Part shown: positions 27,328 to 35,702 of the stretch, in pieces
Layout of the letters: every line of letters starts with the position of its first letter
Position numbering within the stretch: position 1 is the first letter of the stretch
Source: Caulobacter sp048541825
GTDB lineage: Bacteria; Pseudomonadota; Alphaproteobacteria; Caulobacterales; Caulobacteraceae
Reading direction: 5' to 3'
Assembly (NCBI RefSeq): GCF_048541825.1
Contig: NZ_CP183332.1
Location: 620,001-684,000 of the forward strand
DNA: 64,000 nt
Made by a program: the position numbers and the translations under genes
Notes under the pieces: generated by a model
What the model saw: the letters and a program-made list of their open reading frames with translations, nothing else
Told to the model about the DNA's origin: nothing
Databases searched by the model: none

Positions 27328-29388
27328 ATGCGTTTTGTTTTCACCTTGTCCGCTCTGATCCTGGTCCTGCCGACGAGTGGCCTGACCCAGGAAACTGCGC
27401 CCGACCTCGGGACCATCATCGTGACGGGCAAGACACGGGGTTATGTCGCGGTCAATTCCGTGACGGCTACCAAGACCGACACCCCTCTGATCGATGTGCC
27501 GCAAAGCATCAATGTGGTGACGCGCGACCAGCTGGATGACCAGGCCGCCTACAGCTTGTCCGATGTCCTGCGCTACGTTCCCGGCGTGACCATCGGTCAG
27601 GGCGAGGGGAACCGCGACCAGATCACGCTCCGCGGCCAGAACACGACCGCCGACTTCTTCCTCGATGGCGTGCGCGACGATGTCCAGTACTACCGAGGGC
27701 TCTACAACCTCGAACGCGTCGAGGTTCTGAAAGGGCCCTATGCTCTGATCTTCGGTCGGGGCGGTGGGGGTGGCATCGTCAATCGGGTCCAGAAAACGCC
27801 AAACGGAGCAGCTCCATTTGCCAGCGGCCGACTGTCTGCCAACAGTTTCGGGGCCTTCGACATCTCTGCTGACGTCAATACCCCTCTGAGCGAGAAGGTC
27901 GCCTTCCGGCTGAATGCCGTTTACGAGGAACTGGCGAACCACAGGGACGTCTATGAAGGCCAGCGGTTTGCCGTGAACCCCTATCTTGCTGCGGATCTCG
28001 GGGGCAGCTGGCGTGCGGGACTGTCCTACGAATATGTCAATGACGAGCGGGTCACCGACCGGGGTGTGCCATCGCTGAACGGCCGACCGATCGAGGGCTA
28101 CCGCGACCAGTTTTTCGGGGTGCCCGGCGTAAATCAGGCAAAGCTGGAAGCCCACATCGTAAAGGGCCGGATCGACGGTGAGATTGCGCCGGGCCTTTCG
28201 GTATCGACCACCCTTCTCTACGGCGAGTTCGACAAGGTCTATGCCAACGTCTACCCCAACGGTCCGGCCACGAACCAGACGGGGGGCGTGCCCCTGGCGG
28301 CCTACACCGACCCGACGACCCGCGAGAACCTTCTCGTTCAGAGCAATCTGCTTTGGGAGACGAACACGGGGCCGTTGGATCACCGCATCCTGTTCGGCCT
28401 TGAATACGGCGATCAAGCCTCGGCAAACCAGCGCCGGAACGGGGTCTTGTCGAACGCCACCTTCAGCCTCGCCAATCCGGTGTTTCCGACCGTCACCTTC
28501 GGCGCTCTGACACGCGATACGGTTTCGACCGTCGAGACCGTGTCGGCCTATGTGCAGGACCAGATCAGCCTTGGAGAGCGGTTCGACATCGTCGCCGGCC
28601 TGCGGTTCGACCGGTTCGATATCAACGGCGTCGATTTCCAGCCCGCCGTCGACCGACCTTTTTCGCGCACAGACGAGAAGGTGTCGCCGCGTCTTGGCCT
28701 GATCTTCAAGCCGAAGCCTGACCTGTCACTCTACGCCAGCTACAGCCGTTCGTTTTTGCCCCGCGCAGGCGACCAGTTCCTCAGCCTGTCGACGATACAG
28801 GAAAACCTCGAGCCAGAGCGTTTCACCAATACGGAGGTCGGTGTGAAATGGCAGGTCAGGCCGAACCTGATCCTGACAGCGGCCGTGTTCCAGCTTGACC
28901 GGACAAACGCCACCACGCCCGACCCGAAAAACCCCGCGCTGAGCGTCAATGTGGGCGAGACCCGCACGGAAGGGCTGGAAATCGCAGCGACTGGGAATAT
29001 CACCGGCCGATGGCAGATCAGCGCCGGCTATGCGTGGCAGGACGCTGTGCTTGCGGGCAATGACTTCGTACGGCTTGCCCAGGTGCCCGAGCAGCAGTTC
29101 AGTCTCTGGAACCGGTTCAACGTGACCGACCGCATCGGTCTCGGCCTGGGGGTCACCCATCAGTCCGAGCAGTTCGCCGCGATCCGGACCAGTAGTGCGA
29201 CCACGCGACTGCCTGGCTTTGTCCGGGTCGATGCCGCCGCCTTCTATGATCTTTCGGATAGCGTGCAGGTCCAGCTCAATATCGAGAACCTGTTCGATGA
29301 GACCTATTTTCCGGACGCTCACAACAACGCCAACATCTCGACCGGTGCGCCGCTGAATGCGCGCCTGACCATCAGCGCGCGGTTCTGA
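27328..29388 (+). CDS. TonB-dependent siderophore receptor
   Basis: About 686 residues. The signal peptide is MRFVFTLSALILVLPTSGLT, followed by the energy-coupling segment LGTIIVTGK and the plug domain (DVPQSINVVTRDQL, RGQNTTADFFLDGVRDD, LERVEVLKGP). A beta-barrel follows, ending in a C-terminal strand RLTISARF with terminal aromatic. DVPQSINVV and LKGPYALIFGRGG are typical of the ferric-siderophore branch. I chose ATG 27328 because the signal peptide starts there. ATG 27241 has a better Shine-Dalgarno but would add 29 polar residues before the signal. Confidence 0.9.
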   Translation: MRFVFTLSALILVLPTSGLTQETAPDLGTIIVTGKTRGYVAVNSVTATKTDTPLIDVPQSINVVTRDQLDDQAAYSLSDVLRYVPGVTIGQGEGNRDQITLRGQNTTADFFLDGVRDDVQYYRGLYNLERVEVLKGPYALIFGRGGGGGIVNRVQKTPNGAAPFASGRLSANSFGAFDISADVNTPLSEKVAFRLNAVYEELANHRDVYEGQRFAVNPYLAADLGGSWRAGLSYEYVNDERVTDRGVPSLNGRPIEGYRDQFFGVPGVNQAKLEAHIVKGRIDGEIAPGLSVSTTLLYGEFDKVYANVYPNGPATNQTGGVPLAAYTDPTTRENLLVQSNLLWETNTGPLDHRILFGLEYGDQASANQRRNGVLSNATFSLANPVFPTVTFGALTRDTVSTVETVSAYVQDQISLGERFDIVAGLRFDRFDINGVDFQPAVDRPFSRTDEKVSPRLGLIFKPKPDLSLYASYSRSFLPRAGDQFLSLSTIQENLEPERFTNTEVGVKWQVRPNLILTAAVFQLDRTNATTPDPKNPALSVNVGETRTEGLEIAATGNITGRWQISAGYAWQDAVLAGNDFVRLAQVPEQQFSLWNRFNVTDRIGLGLGVTHQSEQFAAIRTSSATTRLPGFVRVDAAAFYDLSDSVQVQLNIENLFDETYFPDAHNNANISTGAPLNARLTISARF

Positions 29389-29422
29389 GGATCACGTTTG
29401 CCCACCACCTGCCGACCGGCGT

Positions 29423-29479
29423 GGAAAGCGGTGAGGGCGTAACGCTCACCGATCCTCTCCCGCCGGGAGAGGGCTTTCC
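29423..29479. terminator. Nested hairpins between convergent TonB receptor and putA genes
   Basis: CCTCTCCC (29454-29461) pairs with GGGAGAGG (29465-29472). GGTGAG and CTCACC form a second stem just before it. GGAAAGC (29423-29429) pairs with GCTTTCC (29473-29479) to enclose both. Location between two convergent stops suggests bidirectional termination. Confidence 0.6.
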
Positions 29480-29491
29480 AGGCGCTAATCC

Positions 29492-32400
29492 CTACAGATT
29501 CAACAGCGCCGGATCCCCGCCCTGGGCTGTGATGTTGACGCTGACCGCCCGCTCGACCGCGTAACGCAGCAGGGCGTGCGGGCCGCCGGCCTTGGGGCCG
29601 GTGCCGGACAGGCCTTCGCCGCCGAAGGGTTGCACCCCGACCACGGCGCCGGTCATTGAGCGGTTCACATAGGTGTTGCCGGCCGGGACCAGGCGCTGGA
29701 CGTCGGCCGCGAAGCTCTCGATCCGCGAGTGGATACCGAGGGTCAGGCCATAGCGGCGGGCCGCCAGGGCGCCGGCGACCTGTTCCAGGTCTTCAGGGGC
29801 GTAGCGCACCACGTGCAGGATGGGGCCGAACACCTCGCGCTCCAGGAAGTCGGCGGCAGGGATCTCGGCCAGGACCGGCGCGAAGAACGTGCCGGCGGCG
29901 GGGGTCTGCAGGACGTGCAGGATCTTGGCCTCGCGCTTGAGGCGGACCCTGTGCCTCTCCAGCGCGTCCTGGGCTTCGGCGTCGATCACCGGGCCGACAT
30001 CGGTGACGGCCAGGGCCGGATCACCCAGCACCAGGGCGTCCATCGCGCCCTTCAGACCGTCGATGATATGGTCGGCGGTGTCGTGCGGCAGGAACAGCAG
30101 GCGAAGTGCCGAGCAACGCTGGCCGGCGCTGCCGAAGGCCGACACGATCACGTCATCGATCACCTGCTCGCGCTGGGCGGTGGTGTCGACGAACATGCCG
30201 TTCAGGCCGCCGGTCTCGGCGATGAACGGCACGATCGGCCCCTGCCTTTGGGCGAGCGTCTGGTTGATGCGCCAGGCGGTATCGGTGCCGCCGGTGAAGG
30301 CCACGCCGTCCAGCTGATCGTGGGCGGTCAGCACGGCGCCGACGGTCTCGCCACGCCCGGGCAGCAGGGCCAGCAGGCGGGGGTCCAGGCCTGCGGCGTG
30401 ATAGAGCTTCACGGCCTCCATGGCGATCAGCGGGGTCTGTTCGGCGGGCTTGGCCAGCACGGCGTTGCCGGCGGCGAGCGCCGCGGCGATCTGGCCGGTA
30501 AAGATGGCCAGCGGGAAGTTCCACGGGCTGATGCAGACGAAGACGCCGCGACCGGCCAGGCGCAGGACATTGGTTTCGCCGACCGGGCCTTTCAGCAGTT
30601 CGCCCTCGCCGAATTGGTCCTCGGCCAGCACCGCATAGTAGCGGCAGAAATCTACCGCCTCGCGCACCTCGGCGATGCCGTCTGACAGCGTCTTGCCAGC
30701 TTCCCGCGACAGGATGGCGATCAGGTGGTCGATATTGGCTTCCAGGGCGTCGCCCATGGCTCGCAGGACCTTGGCGCGCGCTGCGCCGCCCGAACGATCC
30801 CAGGCCGGCTGGGCGGCGCGCGCCAGATTGAAGGCCTGGTCGATCTGCGGCAGCTGGGCCTCGGAGACTACGCCTACGACCCGGCCTTCATCGGCAGGGC
30901 TGACCACCGGCTGCGGCGCGGTGCCGGCCGTCATCCGGCCGCCGATCAGCGGGCCCGCTGACAGCGTCAGGGCGTCCAGCGCCGCCACGGCGGCGGTCAG
31001 GCGCTCGCGGTCGGCCTTGATGGAAAGATCGACGCCGGCGCTGTTCCGGCGGCGATCGCCATAGACTTCGATCGGGGTCGGGATCTTGGCGTGGCGGTCG
31101 GGATGGGCCTCAACGGCGTCGATGGGATCGACGACCACCTTTTCCACCGGCACCCGCTCGTCGAGCAGGGCGTGAACGAAGCTGGTATTGGCGCCGTTCT
31201 CCAACAGGCGGCGAACCAGATAGGGCAGCAGGTCCTCGTGACCGCCCACCGGGGCGTAGGCGCGCAGGACGATGCCGTCATAGAGGTCGTCAGCAGCCTT
31301 GTAGAGCGCCTCGCCCATGCCATGCAGGCGTTGGTGCTCGATCTTGACGCCGGCGTTCTTGGCCATCCGCACCACGGCCGCCAGGGTGTGGGCGTTGTGG
31401 GTGGCGAACTGGGCGTAGAGGTGCGGTGCGGCGGCGATCAGGGCCTTGGCGCAGACCAGGTACGAGAGGTCGGTGGCCGGCTTGGTCGAATAGACCGGAT
31501 AGTCCGGACGGCCGGCGACCTGGGCGCGCTTGATCTCGCTGTCCCAGTAGGCGCCCTTGACCAGGCGCACCATCAGGCGACGGCCGGTCTCCTGCGACAG
31601 GGCGGACAGGCGGGCGATCACCTCGGGGCAACGCTTCTGGTAGGCCTGGACGGCCAGGCCAAGACCGGTCCACGCGCCCAGTTCCGGTTCGCGGCACAGG
31701 CGGTCCAGCAGCTTCAAGGAAAGCGCCAGGCGGTCGGCTTCCTCGGCGTCGATGGTGAAGTTGATGTCGTATTTGGCGGCGATCAGGGCCAGACGCAGGA
31801 CGCGGGGATAGAGTTCGTCCCAGACGCGGGCTTCCTGCGTCGCTTCGTAGCGCGGGGTCAGGGCCGACAGCTTGACCGACACGCCATGGCCGGCCTCTGG
31901 GCCCCCCACAGAATTTGCGCCGTTCGACAGTCTGCCGACCGTCAGGATGGCGTCGGCATAGGACTTTTCATAACGCTCGGCGTCGGCGGCGGTACGGGCG
32001 CCTTCGCCCAGCATGTCGAAGCTGCAGATGTCGTTGTCCTGCGCGGCGCGCTTGATGGCCGCCTCGATGGTGCGACCCAGCACGAACTGCTCGCCCATGA
32101 TGCGGATGGCCTGGCCGACAGCGGCGCGGATGACGGGCTCGCCCAGGCGGCCGGCGATCTTCTTGATGAAAGCGGGCAGGTCCCTCTGGGCCTGGTCGTC
32201 GGGCTCGACGATCTTGCCGGTCAGCATCAGGCCCCAGGTCGAGGCGTTGACGAACAGGCTGTCGCTGCCACCGAGGTGCGAGGCCCAGTCGGCCGAGCCG
32301 ATCTTCTCGGCGATCAGCTTGTCGCGGGTGTCGTCGTCGGGGGTGCGCAGCAGGGCCTCGGCCAGACACATCAGGGCCAGGCCCTCGCGGGTGCCCAGGC

Positions 32401-32593
32401 TGAACTCCTGCAGGAAGCTCTCGACCACGCCCTGTTTGCGAACGCTGCGGCGGGCACCGCGCACCAAGGCCTCGGCCTCGGCGCGGACGGCGGCGCGGTC
32501 TTCGGAGGTCATCGCCTTGGCGGCCAGAAGATCGCTGATCACGGCGGCTTCGTCGCGATACTTGCCGTTGTCGAGGCTGTCCCAGTCGGTCAT
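29492..32593 (-). CDS. putA: Bifunctional proline dehydrogenase / delta-1-pyrroline-5-carboxylate dehydrogenase PutA
   Basis: PutA converts proline to glutamate in two steps. The 1033-residue protein has the FAD-dependent proline dehydrogenase barrel in the first half (LVKGAYWDSEIKRAQ near 345, VRLLENGANTSFVHALLDE) and an aldehyde dehydrogenase domain in the second (ISPWNFPLAIFTGQIAAALAAG near 685, catalytic cysteine in GSAGQRCSALRLL near 820). It lacks an N-terminal ribbon-helix-helix domain, so it is not the self-repressing type. The divergent Lrp-type gene is the expected activator. AAGGGTAA precedes the ATG. Confidence 0.97.
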   Translation of the reverse strand: MTDWDSLDNGKYRDEAAVISDLLAAKAMTSEDRAAVRAEAEALVRGARRSVRKQGVVESFLQEFSLGTREGLALMCLAEALLRTPDDDTRDKLIAEKIGSADWASHLGGSDSLFVNASTWGLMLTGKIVEPDDQAQRDLPAFIKKIAGRLGEPVIRAAVGQAIRIMGEQFVLGRTIEAAIKRAAQDNDICSFDMLGEGARTAADAERYEKSYADAILTVGRLSNGANSVGGPEAGHGVSVKLSALTPRYEATQEARVWDELYPRVLRLALIAAKYDINFTIDAEEADRLALSLKLLDRLCREPELGAWTGLGLAVQAYQKRCPEVIARLSALSQETGRRLMVRLVKGAYWDSEIKRAQVAGRPDYPVYSTKPATDLSYLVCAKALIAAAPHLYAQFATHNAHTLAAVVRMAKNAGVKIEHQRLHGMGEALYKAADDLYDGIVLRAYAPVGGHEDLLPYLVRRLLENGANTSFVHALLDERVPVEKVVVDPIDAVEAHPDRHAKIPTPIEVYGDRRRNSAGVDLSIKADRERLTAAVAALDALTLSAGPLIGGRMTAGTAPQPVVSPADEGRVVGVVSEAQLPQIDQAFNLARAAQPAWDRSGGAARAKVLRAMGDALEANIDHLIAILSREAGKTLSDGIAEVREAVDFCRYYAVLAEDQFGEGELLKGPVGETNVLRLAGRGVFVCISPWNFPLAIFTGQIAAALAAGNAVLAKPAEQTPLIAMEAVKLYHAAGLDPRLLALLPGRGETVGAVLTAHDQLDGVAFTGGTDTAWRINQTLAQRQGPIVPFIAETGGLNGMFVDTTAQREQVIDDVIVSAFGSAGQRCSALRLLFLPHDTADHIIDGLKGAMDALVLGDPALAVTDVGPVIDAEAQDALERHRVRLKREAKILHVLQTPAAGTFFAPVLAEIPAADFLEREVFGPILHVVRYAPEDLEQVAGALAARRYGLTLGIHSRIESFAADVQRLVPAGNTYVNRSMTGAVVGVQPFGGEGLSGTGPKAGGPHALLRYAVERAVSVNITAQGGDPALLNL

Positions 32594-33026
32594 GCGCTTA
32601 CCCTTGGGGTGGAATGATGATCAACGGTATATGGAGGCCTGAGGCGAATGTGCTTCGTTTGTCACGAATTTAGACCGTAGAAAATTCAGTACAAAGACCC
32701 TGTTCGGCGCTTTTGCTCCAAACGGCTCTGCTGGGCGGCGTGGTGACGCAGGGCTGGGCGGCAGAATGACCTTGAAAGGGAGAGGTGGGAAGGGACGCGA
32801 CTAGGGGGGAGACGCGCGTCCCTTCCGCTCTCGGCTGCGCCCTGGGGGAAAGGCGCCGCTGGTGTCCCCAATCAGGCGGGGACAGGGTCTTCGGGGGTTC
32901 CGGGCGCCGTCTGGAGAAACGGCGGGGCGGAACCGGCTAGGACGCTGTGTGGTATAGCCGCATGTTTTCTGAATGTGCTTTGCTTTATGTGACAATTTTA
33001 CGAACAATCTTCGAAGAAAGGCGCAA
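32594..33026. promoter_or_regulatory. Divergent putA/lrp control region with direct repeat
   Basis: No gene is seen in these 433 bp. The 10-mer GAATGTGCTT occurs at 32646-32655 (53 bp from the putA start) and again at 32971-32980 (47 bp before the regulator start). Each copy is followed by similar A/T-rich sequence with GTCAC or GTGAC (TTTGTCACGAATTT and TATGTGACAATTTT). These are good candidates for Lrp-type operators. A perfect 12-bp inverted repeat (32788-32799 with 32815-32826) lies between. Confidence 0.6.
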
Positions 33027-33494
33027 ATGGCCAGTTCCGCTCTTGATGACACCGATCGCCGCCTGTTGAGGGTTCTGCAGGCCGATGGCCGCATCACCAA
33101 TGCCGAGCTGGCCAAGCAGTGCAACCTGTCGCCGGCCGCCACCTTCGACCGCGTGCGACGCTTGCGCGAGCGCGGTTTCATCACCGGCTATGCAGCGTTG
33201 CTGGACCCGGCCAAGGTCGATCGCGCCCTGCTGATCTTCGTCGAGGTGATGCTGGAGCGCACGACCGGCGAGGTGTTCGAGGACTTCGCCGCCGCTGTCC
33301 GCCGAGCGCCCGAGATCCTGGAGTGTCACATGGTCGCCGGCGGCTTCGACTATCTGATCAAGGCCCGGGTGCGCGACATGGAGGCCTATCGCGGCTTTCT
33401 GGGCGACATCCTGGTCAAGATGCCCGGCGTGCGCGAGACTCGGACCTATGCCGTGCTGGAAGAGGTCAAGAGCACGGTGCAACTTCCGCTTTGA
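33027..33494 (+). CDS. Lrp/AsnC-family regulator, probable PutR
   Basis: A 155-residue Lrp/AsnC protein: N-terminal winged helix (DDTDRRLLRVLQADGRITNA, ELAKQCNLSPAATFDRVRRL), C-terminal ligand-binding RAM domain (HMVAGGFDYLIKARVRDMEAY, MPGVRETRTYAVLEEVK). In alphaproteobacteria such a protein encoded next to putA activates it in response to proline, and the divergent layout here fits. ATG 33027 follows GAAAGGCG. Starts upstream add non-homologous residues. Confidence 0.9.
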   Translation: MASSALDDTDRRLLRVLQADGRITNAELAKQCNLSPAATFDRVRRLRERGFITGYAALLDPAKVDRALLIFVEVMLERTTGEVFEDFAAAVRRAPEILECHMVAGGFDYLIKARVRDMEAYRGFLGDILVKMPGVRETRTYAVLEEVKSTVQLPL

Positions 33495-33529
33495 GCATGA
33501 CAGGCCGCCCGGCCTGGATCCAAGCGCGG

Positions 33530-34738
33530 CTAAACCGCGACCTGCGCCCGCACCGTACTGGCGATGAACCCGCCGCCTAGCACGCGATCGGGATCGGCGG
33601 GGTCGTAGAGCACGCAGGCCTGACCCGGGGCGACGCCTTCTTCGTGAGTGTCGAACACCACGCGCAGGTCGCCATCGACCATCGCAAGACGCCCCGGCAC
33701 CGGTTCGCGGGTTGAACGCACGCGGGCCAGGACGGGTTGGCCAGCTTCCGCTGCAGCTTCGAGGCTGTCCTGGCCGCCTAGCCAGTTGCCTTCCTTGAGC
33801 ACCAGGGAGGCTGTCAGCAGCGCCTCGCGCGGGCCGACGATCACCTGGCGCTGGTCGGCGTCGATGCGGACCACGAACAGGGGATCGCCGACGGCGATGT
33901 TCAAGCCCCTGCGCTGGCCGATAGTGTAGCGGGTGACGCCCTCGTGCTGACCCAGCACGCGGCCATCCATGTGAACGATGTCGCCCGGGATCGCGCCATG
34001 CGGGCGGATGCGGTCGATCACCGTGGTGTACTTGCCCTCGGGCACGAAGCAGATGTCCTGGCTGTCGGGCTTGTCGGCGATGGCCAGGCCAAGCTCTGCG
34101 GCGACCCGGCGCACCTCGCTCTTGGGCATGTCGCCCAGCGGAAAGCGCAGGAAGTCCAGCTGATCGCGCGTGGTGGCGAACAGGAAATAGCTCTGGTCTT
34201 TCGATGGATCGCCGGCCCTGCGCAGCTGCGGCCGGTTTCCGGACAGGCTACGCTGGACATAGTGGCCGGTGGCCATGGCCTCGGCGCCCAGGTCGCGGGC
34301 CACGTCCAGCAGGTCGCGGAACTTGACCGTCTGGTTGCAGCGCACGCAAGGGATCGGTGTCTCGCCGCGCAGATAGGCGTCAGCGAACTCCTCGATCACC
34401 TGTTCCTTGAAGCGGCTTTCGTAGTCCAGGACATAGTGTGGGATGCCAATGCGCTCGGCGGCCATCCGGGCATCCATGATATCCTGACCCGCGCAGCAGG
34501 CGCCCTTCTTGGCGATAGCCGCGCCATGGTCATAGAGCTGCAGGGTGACGCCGACCACGTCGTAGCCGGCCCGGGCCAGCAGGGCCGCCGTGACCGTGGA
34601 ATCCACGCCGCCCGACATCGCCACAACGACGCGCGCGCCCGCTGCAAGCCCCACGGCGTCGCGAGCCATCTCGACTGCGCGGTCGGCCAGAGCCCCGGGG
34701 AGGGCATGATCGAGAATGTCGGCGTCCATGGCGGGCAT
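33530..34738 (-). CDS. mnmA: tRNA-specific 2-thiouridylase MnmA
   Basis: MnmA thiolates U34 of Lys, Glu and Gln tRNAs. The 402-residue protein has the PP-loop VVVAMSGGVDSTVTAAL near 38, the catalytic cysteines in PCVRCN near 130 and SQDICFVPEG near 228, and a C-terminal barrel domain (ARVRSTREPVPGRL, ACVLYDPADPDRVLGGG). An N-terminal extension of about 30 residues precedes the PP-loop, as seen in alphaproteobacteria. It lies downstream of flgL on the same strand with a 34-bp gap, probably without functional linkage. Confidence 0.96.
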   Translation of the reverse strand: MPAMDADILDHALPGALADRAVEMARDAVGLAAGARVVVAMSGGVDSTVTAALLARAGYDVVGVTLQLYDHGAAIAKKGACCAGQDIMDARMAAERIGIPHYVLDYESRFKEQVIEEFADAYLRGETPIPCVRCNQTVKFRDLLDVARDLGAEAMATGHYVQRSLSGNRPQLRRAGDPSKDQSYFLFATTRDQLDFLRFPLGDMPKSEVRRVAAELGLAIADKPDSQDICFVPEGKYTTVIDRIRPHGAIPGDIVHMDGRVLGQHEGVTRYTIGQRRGLNIAVGDPLFVVRIDADQRQVIVGPREALLTASLVLKEGNWLGGQDSLEAAAEAGQPVLARVRSTREPVPGRLAMVDGDLRVVFDTHEEGVAPGQACVLYDPADPDRVLGGGFIASTVRAQVAV

Positions 34739-34772
34739 ATAGCGCTTCAGGGCCGGCTTTGCGAGGTTTGCC

Positions 34773-35693
34773 CTATTTCAGAACGTTCAGCAGCGACGAG
34801 CTCTGCAGGCTGGCGAACACCTGGGCCGCAGCCTGGACCGCCAGCTGGGCGGCTTCGAGCCGGGTCACGGCCTCGGCCATGTCGACATCGACGATGCCGC
34901 CGACCATGCCGGTCAGGGTGTCGGCCTGGTCCTTGAGCTCGACGCCGGCGTTCTCAAAACGCTTCTGGACCAGGCCGTTCTTGCCCTGGGTGTTGAGCGC
35001 ATCGGTATGGGCGTCCTTGAAGGTCGCCACCATGCCCTTGAGGAAGTCGTGCTGGGTGCTGGTCAGGGGGCTGCCAAACGGACCATTGGCCTCGACATAG
35101 GCCTGGACCTGCTTGAAGGCGTCGAAGGCCTTGGTGGCCAGGCCGTCACCCAGGACGCCGGTTTGCACCGTGGTCTGCTGGTCGATGCGGTTGGTGGCGA
35201 TATAGGTGTCGTTCTTGAAGAGGTCGGCCGTCGTCCCCGCGGCGGTCAGGTCGGCCAGGGTGTTGGCGGTGGTCGGGGCGGTGTCGGTCAAGGCGCCGGC
35301 AAACACGTAACGGCCATTGGATTTGGTGTTCACGCCCTGGGCGACGCTGCCGAAGGCCGCTTCCAGCTGTTGCATCAGTGTCGCGCCGCCGGCCGCCATG
35401 GCGTTCTCGATCGCCGCCCGGCCGCTCTGAATGCCACCGGCGACCTGCCCGATGCCGGTGTCCTGCATGTCCAGCCGGTTGGCGACCAGCTTGGTCTGGT
35501 CGATCAGGCCCTCGATCTTCGCCTGCGTGCTGCGCATGGCGGTCAGCACCTCGGCGTTCTTGGAGTAGCCCTTCAGGTCGTTGGCGACCTTCTGGCTGGC
35601 GACCTGTTCGCCCAGCACGTTCTGTCGCTGCTGGGCGCGCATCAGGTTGCTGGTCATGATGCTATAGTTGGAGCCGGTTGAGACGCGGGTCAT
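34773..35693 (-). CDS. flgL: Flagellar hook-filament junction protein FlgL
   Basis: A 306-residue flagellin-like hook-associated protein. The N-terminal coiled-coil (MTRVSTGSNYSIMTSNLMRA) and the C-terminal one (VDVDMAEAVTRLEAAQLAVQ, ending SSLLNVLK) frame a variable centre. FlgL (HAP3) links FlgK to the filament outside the cell and is exported by the flagellar type III system without a signal peptide. It follows flgK with a 9-bp gap in one operon, transcribed away from fliK-flgD-flgE. Confidence 0.93.
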   Translation of the reverse strand: MTRVSTGSNYSIMTSNLMRAQQRQNVLGEQVASQKVANDLKGYSKNAEVLTAMRSTQAKIEGLIDQTKLVANRLDMQDTGIGQVAGGIQSGRAAIENAMAAGGATLMQQLEAAFGSVAQGVNTKSNGRYVFAGALTDTAPTTANTLADLTAAGTTADLFKNDTYIATNRIDQQTTVQTGVLGDGLATKAFDAFKQVQAYVEANGPFGSPLTSTQHDFLKGMVATFKDAHTDALNTQGKNGLVQKRFENAGVELKDQADTLTGMVGGIVDVDMAEAVTRLEAAQLAVQAAAQVFASLQSSSLLNVLK

Positions 35694-35702
35694 CGGTCAG
35701 CC

